Assembly: GCF_000737785.1 (NCBI RefSeq)
Contig: NZ_JPRO01000004.1
Span: 1 to 64,000, forward strand
Source: Chryseobacterium luteum
GTDB lineage: Bacteria; Bacteroidota; Bacteroidia; Flavobacteriales; Weeksellaceae
Length of the DNA stretch: 64,000 bases
Reading direction: 5' to 3'
A model generated the notes under the pieces. The model ran no database searches. It was given only the letters and a program-made list of their open reading frames with translations, and was not told where the DNA came from. Positions 26,062-34,865 of the stretch are shown one piece after another (position 1 is the stretch's first letter; every line of letters begins with the position of its first letter). The position numbers and the translations under genes are program-made.

Positions 26062-26961
26062 ATGTCAAATATCGGACTCATTATAGAAGAAAAAGCAGCA
26101 GACATCGGAAATTTCCTGGTCGGAAGACTTCTTCCTTTCCGTGAAAAAAGAGCAGTCGGACCTTTTGTATTCATCGATCATATGGGACCTTCTGAACTGA
26201 AGGATTACCAGAACCTTGATGTTCCGCCGCATCCTCATATCGGATTATCCACCCTAACTTACCTTTTGGAAGGCTCTATTTTTCACAGGGACAGCATTGG
26301 AAGCGCGGTTGAAATAAAACCGGGAGCCGTTAACTGGATGACTGCCGGAAAAGGTGTGGTACACTCTGAAAGAACTCCTGAATACCTGAGACACAGCGAC
26401 AAAAGACTTCACGGATTCCAGATCTGGGTAGGTCTTCCAAAACATCTGGAACAGTCGGAACCTACATTCCATCATATTGAGGCCGATGAAATTCCGGTAT
26501 GGGAAGAAGATGGAATCCAGTATAAGCTGATTGCCGGTGAGGCATTCGGAAGGAAGTCTGCAGTTCCTGTTCACAGCCAATTATTTTTTATCGAAATCAA
26601 AACGAAAGAAGCAAAGAAAATAAGCATCGGAAAGGATCTTTATGGGGAAGCAGCGATGTATGTGCTGGACGGAACGGTTTCTACGGAAGGAAATACTTAC
26701 GGTTCAAAACAGCTGATGATCGCCAAAGACACCAAGCTTTGTGAGTTCGAGATGAGTGAAAACGGTACCGTGTATCTTTTCGGCGGCGAACCTTTTGATG
26801 AGGAGCGTTTTATATTCTGGAATTTTGTAAATTCAGATAAAGAAATGATCAACCAGGCCAAAATCAACTGGAATGATCAGAACCACGATGCTTTCCCTCT
26901 GGTTCCCGGTGATGAAAAAGAATACGTTCCGCTTCCTAAAGCGATTTTAAACAGGAAATAA
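26062..26961 (+). CDS. Pirin-family bicupin protein, second copy
   Basis: The 299-residue protein has an N-terminal cupin with VPPHPHIGLSTLTYLLEGSIFHRDS (metal histidines) and NWMTAGKGVVHSERTP. A C-terminal cupin contains YVLDGTVSTEG and ends FGGEPFDEERFIFWNFVNSDKEMI. It belongs to a different pirin subgroup from the 23756 protein, as the sequences are clearly divergent outside the cupin motifs. It leads a tight run of genes: 22 bp to the FMN reductase, which overlaps the next gene. Confidence 0.9.
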   Translation: MSNIGLIIEEKAADIGNFLVGRLLPFREKRAVGPFVFIDHMGPSELKDYQNLDVPPHPHIGLSTLTYLLEGSIFHRDSIGSAVEIKPGAVNWMTAGKGVVHSERTPEYLRHSDKRLHGFQIWVGLPKHLEQSEPTFHHIEADEIPVWEEDGIQYKLIAGEAFGRKSAVPVHSQLFFIEIKTKEAKKISIGKDLYGEAAMYVLDGTVSTEGNTYGSKQLMIAKDTKLCEFEMSENGTVYLFGGEPFDEERFIFWNFVNSDKEMINQAKINWNDQNHDAFPLVPGDEKEYVPLPKAILNRK

Positions 26962-26983
26962 CCGTCAGTGTCAGTATACAACC

Positions 26984-27523
26984 ATGAAAATATTAGCATT
27001 TGCAGGAAGTACTTCTTCCACTTCGATCAACAGGGAACTGGTAAAATTTGTTCTGAAAGATTTCAGGGAGGAAGAGGTCAATCTGATCGACCTGAATGAT
27101 TTCACCATGCCTGTTTTCTCCGTAGATCTTGAAAAGAAAGGATTTCCGGATGAAGCCCACAGCTTTTTAAAAAGGATTGAAGAATGTGATGTGATCATCT
27201 GTTCGCTTGCGGAGCACAACAGATCCTACAGCTCGGCTTTTAAAAATGTCTTCGACTGGGCGTCAAGGATCAATGTCAAAGTATTCCAGAATAAGCCTAT
27301 GCTTTTGATGAGTACATCTCCGGGAGGCTACGGCGGAGGTAATGTGATGAATACAGCCAGGACATTTTTCCCGCAGTTTGCGGCAGATATCAAAGATACC
27401 TTCTCACTTCCGAAGTTTTATGAAAATTTTGATCTGGAAAGCGGGGTCATCAATCCGGACCTGCTTAAGGAGCTTAAAGACAAGATAGAAAACTTTAAAA
27501 ACGAGGTTAAAACCGATGACTAA
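26984..27523 (+). CDS. NADPH-dependent FMN reductase
   Basis: The 179-residue flavodoxin-like protein opens ILAFAGSTSSTSINRELV (FMN phosphate loop). It then has EHNRSYSSAFKNVFDWASR and STSPGGYGGGNVM, the usual SsuE/ChrR/azoreductase-like set. It reduces FMN or quinone-like compounds with NADPH in the cytosol. Its stop overlaps the start of the TMEM175-like gene by 8 nt, so translation is coupled. Neighbours (pirin, OsmC) suggest an oxidative or electrophile stress role, which is inference. Confidence 0.88.
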   Translation: MKILAFAGSTSSTSINRELVKFVLKDFREEEVNLIDLNDFTMPVFSVDLEKKGFPDEAHSFLKRIEECDVIICSLAEHNRSYSSAFKNVFDWASRINVKVFQNKPMLLMSTSPGGYGGGNVMNTARTFFPQFAADIKDTFSLPKFYENFDLESGVINPDLLKELKDKIENFKNEVKTDD

Positions 27524-28094
27524 AGGAAGACTGGAAGCTTTCAGTGATGGCGTTTTAGCTATCATCATCACCATCATGGTCCTTGAACTGAAGGTTCCGG
27601 AAGGAAGCAGCTGGAGCAGTCTCAGGCCTCTCCTGCCGAGGTTTCTTGCTTATATTTTCAGCTTTATTTATGTAGGAATCTACTGGAACAATCACCATCA
27701 TCTGTTTCAGACCGTAAAAAATGTAAACGGAAGCATTCTCTGGGCCAATCTTCATCTGCTGTTCTGGCTTTCGCTGATGCCGATTGCCACGGAATGGATC
27801 GGGACAACACATTTTGCAGAGAATCCCGTGGCAGCCTACGGGATCTGCCTGATCATGGCTGCTGTGGCCTATACTATTTTAGAAAACGTGATCATCCGGT
27901 ATGAAGGTGAAAATTCCAGACTTAAGGAAGCTATCCATTCAAAATTTAAAGAATATATCTCAATTATATTTTACGTTCTCGGAATCGCTGTTTCGTTTTT
28001 TTATCCTTATATTGCCATCGGTTTTTATTATATTGTGGCTCTCATATGGCTGATTCCGGACCGAAGAATCGAAAAATCACTAAAAGAAAACTGA
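27516..28094 (+). CDS. TMEM175-like (DUF1211) potassium channel family protein
   Basis: The 192-residue membrane protein starts KGRLEAFSDGVLAIIITIMVLELKVP. The RxxxFSDG signature in helix 1 defines the bacterial TMEM175/DUF1211 family. About six helices follow, including IYWNNHHHLFQTV. Bacterial members are tetrameric K+-permeable channels lacking a P-loop filter. It overlaps the FMN reductase gene by 8 nt and is 1 bp from the ferredoxin-like gene. Confidence 0.88.
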   Translation: MTKGRLEAFSDGVLAIIITIMVLELKVPEGSSWSSLRPLLPRFLAYIFSFIYVGIYWNNHHHLFQTVKNVNGSILWANLHLLFWLSLMPIATEWIGTTHFAENPVAAYGICLIMAAVAYTILENVIIRYEGENSRLKEAIHSKFKEYISIIFYVLGIAVSFFYPYIAIGFYYIVALIWLIPDRRIEKSLKEN

Positions 28095-28095
28095 T

Positions 28096-28314
28096 ATGGA
28101 AACACACGAATATCCCAACGGCAGCATCACTGTCATCTGGCAGCCACAGAAGTGCATCCACTCGGGTGTCTGCGTAAAATTGCTTCCCAAAGTCTACAAT
28201 CCTAAAGACAGACCGTGGATAAAAGCTGAAAACGCAGCCCCGGAAGAGCTTAAAAACCAGATAGACCAATGCCCTTCAGGAGCATTAAGTTATAAATTCA
28301 ATACAAAACAATAA
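28096..28314 (+). CDS. (4Fe-4S) mono-cluster binding protein, YjdI type
   Basis: The 72-residue protein has KCIHSGVCVKLLPKVYNP...RPWI and, near the end, QCPSGALSYKF, giving three cysteines in the YjdI/Fer4_19 arrangement. It probably carries one iron-sulfur cluster. YjdI and YjdJ-type genes are commonly neighbours, and a YjdJ-like gene lies two genes downstream. The stop shares one base with the start of the OsmC gene. Confidence 0.85.
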   Translation: METHEYPNGSITVIWQPQKCIHSGVCVKLLPKVYNPKDRPWIKAENAAPEELKNQIDQCPSGALSYKFNTKQ

Positions 28315-28709
28315 TGGCGGTAACCGTAAAAGCAAGTTTAGGAAAAACAAAATATTATACTGAGGTAACGGCCGGGGAAAACAAGATCATTACCGACGAG
28401 CCAATAGATAAAGGCGGACAGAACAAAGGTTTTAATCCGCTCGAAATCTTAGCTGCGTCTCTGGCAAGCTGCACTGCAGCCACGTTAAGGATGTACATCG
28501 AACGAAAGGAATGGGACGTAGAAAACATCAGCGTAGAAGTAGAACTCGAAAATTTTCCTTTAACGAAGCGAGCTGTATTCAAAAGGGATATCAGCTTTGA
28601 AGGTATTCTGGATGATGAGCAGATAAAAAGGCTGCATACCATCGCAGATGCCTGCCCTGTGCACAAAATATTAACCAACGACATAGAAATACTAACCAAA
28701 TTTTCATAA
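28314..28709 (+). CDS. OsmC/Ohr-family protein
   Basis: The 131-residue protein has the two reactive cysteines of the family, in LAASLASCTAATLRMYIERK (about residue 59) and DACPVHKIL (about residue 120). These cysteine-based peroxidases reduce organic hydroperoxides or other reactive species as dimers in the cytosol. It is directly coupled to the ferredoxin-like gene upstream and is 1 bp from the GNAT gene downstream, so all belong to one operon. Confidence 0.9.
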   Translation: MAVTVKASLGKTKYYTEVTAGENKIITDEPIDKGGQNKGFNPLEILAASLASCTAATLRMYIERKEWDVENISVEVELENFPLTKRAVFKRDISFEGILDDEQIKRLHTIADACPVHKILTNDIEILTKFS

Positions 28710-28710
28710 T

Positions 28711-28998
28711 ATGACCGAAGTAAAACAAAACAACGACGAAAAACACGGAAGTTTTGAAGCTTTCATAGATGGAAGACGCGCAGGGATGATGACTTATACC
28801 TGGGCTGGAGAAGAAAGATTCATCATAGACCACACAGAGGTGGAAGAAGACTACAACGGAAAAGGGGTAGGAAAGGAAATGCTCCTGGCAGCAGTAGATT
28901 TTGCCAGGAAAAACGGCAAAAAGATTATCCCTCTCTGTCCTTTTGCCAAAGCAAGTTTTCAGAAAAGTGAAGAATTACAGGATGTTTTAGTGAATTGA
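28711..28998 (+). CDS. Small GNAT-family N-acetyltransferase (YjdJ type), second copy
   Basis: The 95-residue minimal GNAT contains FEAFIDGRRAGMMTYTWAGEERFIIDHTEVEEDYNGKGVGKEMLLAAVDFARKNGKKIIPLCPFAKASF. The core GKGVGKEM is the acetyl-CoA loop and PLCPFA is the YjdJ end motif. It is the last gene of the operon that starts at the second pirin. Confidence 0.85.
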   Translation: MTEVKQNNDEKHGSFEAFIDGRRAGMMTYTWAGEERFIIDHTEVEEDYNGKGVGKEMLLAAVDFARKNGKKIIPLCPFAKASFQKSEELQDVLVN

Positions 28999-29108
28999 TA
29001 CTATTTTGTCCTTCAGATACAGACCTTTCAGATGTTTTACTCTGGAAGGTTTTTTCTTTTTCAGCGGAACAGAAAAAAACTATATTTGCTAAAATTTAAA
29101 ATTTCAGC

Positions 29109-30668
29109 ATGAATTCAGGAACGATCCTTTTGCTATTTGTTTTTATCTATTTCGTCGGCCTTTTGGTGATTTCCTATTTTACAAGCCGGAATTCTGATAA
29201 CCAGTCATTTTTTATAGGCAATAAGAAAAGTAAATGGTGGCTTGTGGCATTCGGGATGATAGGAACCAGCTTAAGCGGGGTGACCTTTATTTCGGTTCCG
29301 GGAACAGTCGGAAAGATGACAGGCAGCGAATATATTTTCGGCGGTTTTGAATATTATATGATGGTGATCGGCTTTTTCATCGGCTATTTTATTGTGGCAG
29401 CGGTACTTCTTCCACTCTATTATAAGATGAATCTGACCTCCATTTACACGTATTTAGGCAAAAGATTCAATGTGGAAGCCCACAAAATCGGCTCGGTCTT
29501 TTTCATTGTTTCAAGAGCCATTGGAGCCACGGCAAGACTGTACCTGGTTGTCAACGTTTTACAGATATTTCTACTGGAAGGTTTAGGCGTGCCTTTTTGG
29601 GTTACGGGTCTTGTACTTTTACTGATGGTTCTTTTATATACTTTTGAAGGAGGGGTAAAAACGATTGTAATTACCGATACTTTGCAGACTTCCTTTATGA
29701 TCATCAGCCTGGTGGCGTGTATTATTTATATTTTATCCAATCTGAATTTATCCTTTGGTGAAGCATACACCATTTTAGAGCAGAAAAATTATACTCATTT
29801 TATCAACTTTGATCCCAATTCCAAAACATTTTTCCTTAAAACCATTTTAGGAGGGATTTTCATCACCATTGCCATGACGGGACTGGATCAGGAAATGATG
29901 CAGAAAAACATTTCTGTTGACAATTTGAAAAACTCAAAGAAAAATATGCTGACTTTTGCAGGAACTCTTCTTTTTGTGAATCTTGCATTCCTGTTTTTAG
30001 GAGGTCTGCTTTACCTTTTTGCATTACAGAACGGTGCGGAATACGGACTGGCAAAATCTGAAACGGTAACCAATATTTTCGGGTTCAAAGATGCAGCAGG
30101 AAATATAAAAAATATTATGGGTGACGACCTTTTCCCTGCCTTATCACTTCAGGGACACTTTCCGATGATGATTTCCGTTATTTTTATTATCGGACTGATT
30201 TCGGCACTGTTTCCTTCTGCCGACGGTGCTCTTACGGCAGTAACAAGCTCATACTGCGTGGATTTACTAAACCTTAATGAGGATAAAACCAAAACTGAAA
30301 AAGAAAAAAAACACCTCCGTATGAAAGTTCACCTGACTTTCACCGTGGTTTTCTTTATTCTGATCATGGTTTTTAAAGCAATGAATGATAAATCAATCGT
30401 TTACCTCATCATGGAAATTGCCGGCTATACTTATGGGCCACTTTTAGGACTTTTTGCATTCGGAATTTTCACCAAATTTCAGATTTCGAAAAAATATTCA
30501 ATCCTTGCTGTGACCATTTTAGCTCCGTTTCTTACCTATTTAATTAATTATTTAGTAACCACTTACACCGACTACAGAATTGGTGTGGAACTGATAATCC
30601 TTAATGGGTTACTTACCTTTATCGGGTTGTGGCTGGTAAAGAATAAGCAGTATTTAAAGGTTGTATGA
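29109..30668 (+). CDS. Sodium:solute symporter
   Basis: The 519-residue membrane protein has about 13 helices with the SSS-family opening VISYFTSRNSDNQSFFIGNKKSKWWLVAFGMIGTSLSGVTFISVPG. Later segments AMTGLDQEMMQKN and GLISALFPSADGALTAVTSS contribute to the Na2 site. It imports an organic solute with sodium across the inner membrane. The substrate (sugar, sialic acid, proline or other) cannot be assigned. It is a single gene. Confidence 0.9.
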   Translation: MNSGTILLLFVFIYFVGLLVISYFTSRNSDNQSFFIGNKKSKWWLVAFGMIGTSLSGVTFISVPGTVGKMTGSEYIFGGFEYYMMVIGFFIGYFIVAAVLLPLYYKMNLTSIYTYLGKRFNVEAHKIGSVFFIVSRAIGATARLYLVVNVLQIFLLEGLGVPFWVTGLVLLLMVLLYTFEGGVKTIVITDTLQTSFMIISLVACIIYILSNLNLSFGEAYTILEQKNYTHFINFDPNSKTFFLKTILGGIFITIAMTGLDQEMMQKNISVDNLKNSKKNMLTFAGTLLFVNLAFLFLGGLLYLFALQNGAEYGLAKSETVTNIFGFKDAAGNIKNIMGDDLFPALSLQGHFPMMISVIFIIGLISALFPSADGALTAVTSSYCVDLLNLNEDKTKTEKEKKHLRMKVHLTFTVVFFILIMVFKAMNDKSIVYLIMEIAGYTYGPLLGLFAFGIFTKFQISKKYSILAVTILAPFLTYLINYLVTTYTDYRIGVELIILNGLLTFIGLWLVKNKQYLKVV

Positions 30669-30716
30669 TCAGGAAATTGATTTTAAATTTTGGCTAAAGC
30701 CTGATAAAATAATTCT

Positions 30717-30743
30717 AAAATCCGGATCATAAGTCCGGATTTT
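30717..30743 (+). terminator. Rho-independent terminator of the symporter
   Basis: The 10-bp stem AAAATCCGGA / TCCGGATTTT with loop TCATAAG is followed by TTGCATTT. Confidence 0.8.
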
Positions 30744-30800
30744 TGCATTTCCGTAAGCCGACAAAAAATTGTAAATTCGCATGCAAATAAATCCTAATAT

Positions 30801-31652
30801 ATGAGTAAAAGTATTGAAGAGCTGAAATCTCTTACAACACAAATCAGAAGAGACATTTTAAGAATGGTTCATGCTGTAAATTCAGGTCACCCGGGCGGAA
30901 GTTTAGGCTGTACGGAATATTTTACGGCACTTTACGGTAAAGTAATGAACTACAATCTTCCTTTCACCATGGAAGGTAAGAATGAAGATCATTTCTACCT
31001 TTCAAACGGGCATATTTCGCCGGTTTTTTATTCTACTTTGGCAAGATTCGGTTTCTTTCCGGTTGACGAATTGAGAACTTTCAGAAAATTAGATTCAAGA
31101 TTACAAGGTCACCCAACCACTCACGAAGGTTTGCCGGGAATCAGAATTGCTTCAGGATCTTTAGGTCAGGGACTTTCTGTTGCTCTTGGTGTTGCTCAGG
31201 GTAAAAAATTAGACGGTGACGATTCTTTGGTATACACGCTTCATGGTGACGGAGAATTACAGGAAGGTCAGGTTTGGGAAGCATTGATGTATGCTGCGGC
31301 TAAAAAAGTAGATAATATCATTTCAACAATTGATTATAACGGACAACAAATTGACGGAAGCACAGAAAATGTACTTTCATTAGGAAATCTTCATGCAAAA
31401 TTAGAAGCTTTCGGATGGATCGTTTTGGAAGAAAAAAACGGAAACGACCTTGAAGCGGTAATGGCAATCCTTGAAAGAGCAAAAACTGAAACAGGAAATG
31501 GAAAACCTGTTGTCATCATTCTTCATACAGAAATGGGTAATGGTGTTGATTACATGATGGGAAGCCACGCTTGGCACGGTAAAGCTCCGAATGACGAGCA
31601 GCTGGATACCGCTTTCAAACAATTGTACTTAGAAGCTCCGGCAGATTATTAA
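30801..31652 (+). CDS. Transketolase, N-terminal (TPP-binding) subunit
   Basis: The 283-residue protein contains GHPGGSLGCTEYFTALY and the thiamine diphosphate motif HGDGELQEGQVWEALMYAAAKKVDNIISTIDYNGQQIDG (GDG...N). SGSLGQGLSVALGVAQG precedes it. It corresponds to the first third of a full transketolase. The second half is the next gene, 73 bp downstream. Together they form the pentose phosphate pathway enzyme, a split arrangement that is common in Bacteroidota and archaea. Confidence 0.93.
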   Translation: MSKSIEELKSLTTQIRRDILRMVHAVNSGHPGGSLGCTEYFTALYGKVMNYNLPFTMEGKNEDHFYLSNGHISPVFYSTLARFGFFPVDELRTFRKLDSRLQGHPTTHEGLPGIRIASGSLGQGLSVALGVAQGKKLDGDDSLVYTLHGDGELQEGQVWEALMYAAAKKVDNIISTIDYNGQQIDGSTENVLSLGNLHAKLEAFGWIVLEEKNGNDLEAVMAILERAKTETGNGKPVVIILHTEMGNGVDYMMGSHAWHGKAPNDEQLDTAFKQLYLEAPADY

Positions 31653-31725
31653 TAATAAATGATGACGGTTTAAATCTTTAGAGAGAATTGTCATTTATCA
31701 ATTATCAAAAACTTTAGTAAAAAAA

Positions 31726-32673
31726 ATGAAATATACATATACAGAAAAAAAGGATACCCGTTCAGGATTCGGCGCCGGATTAGCAGAACTTGCCGACAAA
31801 AATCCTAATGTAGTGGCACTTTGTGCAGACCTTATCGGTTCTTTGAAAATGGAAAAATTCATCGAAAAAGCACCGGAAAGATTCTTTCAGATAGGTATTG
31901 CGGAAGCAAATATGATGGGAATTGCTGCAGGTTTGAGCATTACCGGAAAAATTCCTTTTACGGGAACTTTCGCTAATTTCTCTACTTCAAGAGTCTATGA
32001 CCAGATCCGCCAGTCTATTGCTTATTCTGGGAAAAATGTGAAGATCTGTGCATCTCACGCGGGTCTTACTTTAGGGGAAGACGGTGCTACCCACCAGGTT
32101 CTGGAAGATATCGGTATGATGAAAATGCTTCCTGGTATGACGGTAATTAACCCATGCGATTACAACCAGACGAAAGCGGCAACATTGGCCATCGCTGATC
32201 ACGAAGGTCCTGTATATTTAAGATTCGGAAGACCTACGGTTCCTGTATTCATCCCGGAAGATATGCCTTTTGAAATAGGAAAAGGAATTATGCTTCAGGA
32301 AGGTACTGATGTAACGATTGTTGCAACAGGGCACCTTGTCTGGGAATCTCTGGTAGCAGCCGATGAGCTTGCAAAAGAAGGAATTTCCTGTGAAGTGATC
32401 AATATTCACACGATCAAGCCTCTGGATGAAGAAATCATCATTAAATCTGTTGAAAAAACCGGGAAGATTGTTACCGCTGAAGAGCATAACTATCTTGGAG
32501 GATTAGGAGAATCTGTGGCGGGAATGCTTGCAAGAAAGAGACCTACAAGACAGGAATTTGTAGCGGTAAATGATACTTTCGGAGAATCTGCTACCCCTGC
32601 CGAGCTTATGAAAAAGTACAAAATTGATTCAGAAGCTGTAAAAGAAGCTGTGAAAAGAATTTTAGCTAACTAA
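31726..32673 (+). CDS. Transketolase, C-terminal (pyrimidine-binding) subunit
   Basis: The 315-residue protein contains the pyrimidine-binding domain with RFFQIGIAEANMMGIAAGLSITG (the catalytic Glu in IAEANM), SHAGLTLGEDGATHQVLEDIGMM and a C-terminal domain GTDVTIVATGHLVWESLVAADEL. It pairs with the upstream subunit to transfer two-carbon ketol groups between sugar phosphates. The stop is followed at once by the mobile element border region. Confidence 0.93.
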   Translation: MKYTYTEKKDTRSGFGAGLAELADKNPNVVALCADLIGSLKMEKFIEKAPERFFQIGIAEANMMGIAAGLSITGKIPFTGTFANFSTSRVYDQIRQSIAYSGKNVKICASHAGLTLGEDGATHQVLEDIGMMKMLPGMTVINPCDYNQTKAATLAIADHEGPVYLRFGRPTVPVFIPEDMPFEIGKGIMLQEGTDVTIVATGHLVWESLVAADELAKEGISCEVINIHTIKPLDEEIIIKSVEKTGKIVTAEEHNYLGGLGESVAGMLARKRPTRQEFVAVNDTFGESATPAELMKKYKIDSEAVKEAVKRILAN

Positions 32674-32676
32674 GAT

Positions 32677-32875
32677 TATATATAACCCGTTGTGCATTTT
32701 GCAAAATTTTGGTATTAGATTCGTCGGTTCGAGTGTTTTTTCGTAACAAAGTGGAGAAAAAATGTATCGAGAAAAGATTTATCTTCAAAATTACCAACTT
32801 CTCCATCCTATTTTTTTTTCAAAAGTCTACTCGAAGTGACGAAAATAAATCAAAATGCACAACGGGTTATATATA
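32677..32875. mobile_element. MITE-like element with 24-bp perfect terminal inverted repeats
   Basis: TATATATAACCCGTTGTGCA plus TTTT at 32677-32700 is repeated exactly inverted at 32852-32875, leaving a 151-bp interior. Just inside, TCGTCGGTTCGAGTG and the inverse of CTCGAAGTGACGA extend the palindrome imperfectly. No open frame of use is inside. It lies 3 bp after the transketolase stop. Confidence 0.5.
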
Positions 32876-32877
32876 TT

Positions 32878-32897
32878 AAAAAGGCTCGGGCTGTTTC
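32878..32897 (+). repeat. Left boundary inverted repeat of the integrated element
   Basis: AAAAAGGCTCGGGCTGTTTC is the exact reverse complement of 53974-53993. It reads as the left arm of a terminator hairpin whose right arm is now 21 kb away. Confidence 0.7.
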
Positions 32898-32913
32898 TTA
32901 GATGCAACCTGAC

Positions 32914-32952
32914 AAAATCGCAATACATTCACTTACAATGTATTGCGATTTT
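32914..32952 (+). terminator. Strong hairpin at the left end of the element
   Basis: A perfect 16-bp stem AAAATCGCAATACATT / AATGTATTGCGATTTT with a 7-nt loop is followed by ATTTTATGG. The sequence to 33267 holds no convincing gene. Confidence 0.75.
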
Positions 32953-32966
32953 ATTTTATGGAAATT

Positions 32967-32985
32967 TTCCGACATATTTCCGACA
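32967..32985 (+). repeat. Direct repeat near left end (partner at 53813-53831)
   Basis: TTCCGACATATTTCCGACA matches TTCCGACATCTTTCCGACA at 53813-53831 in 18 of 19 positions and in the same orientation. Each copy itself holds TTCCGACA twice, 10 bp apart. It may be an integrase arm-type binding site. Confidence 0.45.
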
Positions 32986-33267
32986 ATCAAAACTCAAACC
33001 CCTTTCAAAGAACTCTACTGCAAAGATACAAATACTATGCCTGAAAGGCAAAAATCATACTCTTTTGTGGTTGTTTAAAACCTTAAAAATGCGAAATGTT
33101 ATTATTTTTAAAGATCAACAGGTAGCTAAATAGAGGACCATATTAACTATATAGAATAATAAAAGCAACTACAACGCCTCCGATAGTAAAAACAGCTCGT
33201 TTTACCTCATTTCTGATCTGTCGATAGTGATAATTTTATTTTCTTTGAGTGGTCTACCCTCTTTACA

Positions 33268-33855
33268 TCAGATATTATTTTTGACTTTCTGAACAGTTCC
33301 TATACTAACATTACAAATTTTTGCAGTGTCCCGGATAGAGTTTCCTTTCTTTAGGCTCTTAATCACCTCTTTATACTTAGATAGAAAATCTTCCATACTC
33401 TCCGTAGAACCCTTTTCACGCCCTTTGTAAGTTCCACGAGCCTTTGCCAGTGCAATGCCCTCACGTTGACGCTCTAAAATCGTTTCTCGCTCCATTTCTG
33501 CAATGTTAGCCATAACAGAAATGATAAGTTTGAATGCCTGATTCTCCTTTCCTTTGATTAGGCTTTCTATTCCGAGATTATCTACTTTTAAGATAACGCC
33601 ATTTTCTTTGAAAAATTCCAAAGTTGTTAATATGTCGTACAGATTACGTCCTAACCTGTCAATAGAACTCACAGAAACGTAATTAATTTCGCCGTCCCCA
33701 ATAGCTTTTATAAGTTCCTTCCCATGTTCTCTATCCTTAAAGGGAGTAGAACCACTAACAATATCAGTAAATACTCTTTCACCTACTGCTTGTCGTTCCT
33801 CTTGTCTTGCAATGTTTTGTGCACCTGTGGAAACTCTAATATATCGTGCTTTCAT
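33268..33855 (-). CDS. Serine recombinase (resolvase/invertase family)
   Basis: The 195-residue protein opens KARYIRVSTGAQNIARQ, with the catalytic serine S9 in RVSTGAQ. The core motif VSSIDRLGRNLYDILTTLEFF and the E-helix region AEMERETILERQREGIALAKARGTYKGR are intact. A C-terminal HTH (GNSIRDTAKICNVSIGTVQKVKNNI) binds the site. The length fits the small resolvase/invertase subgroup. It could resolve element multimers or invert a segment; no inverted crossover-site pair was found nearby. ArdA lies upstream on the same strand. Confidence 0.93.
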   Translation of the reverse strand: MKARYIRVSTGAQNIARQEERQAVGERVFTDIVSGSTPFKDREHGKELIKAIGDGEINYVSVSSIDRLGRNLYDILTTLEFFKENGVILKVDNLGIESLIKGKENQAFKLIISVMANIAEMERETILERQREGIALAKARGTYKGREKGSTESMEDFLSKYKEVIKSLKKGNSIRDTAKICNVSIGTVQKVKNNI

Positions 33856-33914
33856 AATTTTAAAATATTATAAGCACCCTGCATTTAAGCAAGGTGCAAA
33901 GATTCTTATTGTAA

Positions 33915-34457
33915 TTAGTTTCTGAAATAATACCCGTTAGAACTCATATAATCATACATCAAATGTCTGGCTGTTGCTTCCCAATCAATGTAAATGTAAG
34001 AAGGTAAGTTTTCAGGAATTGAGCCGTCCTGTTCTAAAGTAGTCTGTGCAAAATCTTCGTCTGAACTGTACTCGCCATAATATGAATCTGAAAGACTCTC
34101 TAATAGGTCTTCTACGTCCTTATGATAATAACTCATGCACTCTGCATAGGCTTCTATAACCTCGAAATCATAATCTGAATTGTTGATCTCTTCGGCAATC
34201 TCATAAATGTTTGCTGAAAGATGGCATTCGCTGATTAGCTTTTGTTTGATAAAGAACTGACTACATTCATAGTCCTGAAACATAAATTCTGGATCTTGCT
34301 CGTCTTGGTGAAGTTCCTGCATAGCTTCTAAAAGCTCGTCATAATTTGAATAATCTGATAATTTAAGCCATGAGCCATAAATGCTCCCTGAATTGTACTT
34401 ACTGTAAGTACCAACATAGATTTGGAAGTCCTCCAAACAATTTTGTAACTTTGTCAT
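33915..34457 (-). CDS. ardA: Antirestriction protein ArdA
   Basis: The 180-residue acidic protein has the opening FQIYVGTYSKYNSGSIYGSWLKLSDYSNYDELLEAM and then LHQDEQDPEFMFQDYE. This is the ArdA pattern in which the fold mimics bent B-form DNA. The rest is rich in Asp/Glu (EEINNSDYDFEVIEAYAEC). ArdA blocks type I restriction enzymes and protects incoming mobile DNA. It is encoded next to the element's own restriction-modification genes, read in the opposite direction. Confidence 0.88.
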   Translation of the reverse strand: MTKLQNCLEDFQIYVGTYSKYNSGSIYGSWLKLSDYSNYDELLEAMQELHQDEQDPEFMFQDYECSQFFIKQKLISECHLSANIYEIAEEINNSDYDFEVIEAYAECMSYYHKDVEDLLESLSDSYYGEYSSDEDFAQTTLEQDGSIPENLPSYIYIDWEATARHLMYDYMSSNGYYFRN

Positions 34458-34496
34458 TGTAGATAAGTTTTAATTACACGTTAAAATTTTACACAT

Positions 34497-34532
34497 CCCC
34501 GCTCAATATTCGTAGTATTGACGGGGTTTTTT
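34497..34532 (+). terminator. Hairpin with T-run between ArdA and the restriction genes
   Basis: CCCCG-c-TCAATA (34497-34508) pairs with TATTGA-CGGGG (34516-34526) and is followed by TTTTTTC on the plus strand. No plus-strand gene precedes it, so it may act in the ArdA leader or mark an unseen short transcript. The rest of the 407-bp gap holds no convincing gene. Confidence 0.55.
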
Positions 34533-34841
34533 CTTAGTTTTTATCACTCGAAAACTATGCCAAATGTGCAAATTTTAGGGTGCTTTTGAATGAAACACAA
34601 GAAATATTTTAAACCTGTACAAAATTCTCTCAAACCCGTTCTAACTTTAAGTTACAGTCTAAAAATGTTCAAAAAAAGTGCTGAGGTTTTTAGACCTCCC
34701 AAAAACTTTTGCCCGACTCTCAACAGCTGGGGGTACTATCGAAAACTTGACCTAGTGGGGTACTGCTTGGCTTAGATACCTACTCTATCGAGACATACAA
34801 AAAGAGTACTAATAATATTTCAAATTCAAGATTTTTAATGA

Positions 34842-34849
34842 TACTTTTG
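34842..34849 (+). promoter_or_regulatory. -7 box of the restriction-modification operon
   Basis: TACTTTTG is an exact TAnnTTTG match only 16 bp before the start codon, predicting a very short leader. Confidence 0.5.
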
Positions 34850-34865
34850 CAAAACAATTTCAAAT

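Noticed and set aside
32855..33133. A 92-residue plus-strand open frame at the left end of the element
   Set aside because: It runs through one arm of the MITE-like repeat, the boundary repeat and a terminator hairpin.
33268..33855. Serine recombinase as a DNA invertase switching the specificity subunit
   Set aside because: No inverted duplicate or silent specificity fragment is visible in the window.
34590..34775. A 61-residue open frame upstream of the restriction operon
   Set aside because: No ribosome-binding site, no protein-like pattern and low-complexity content.
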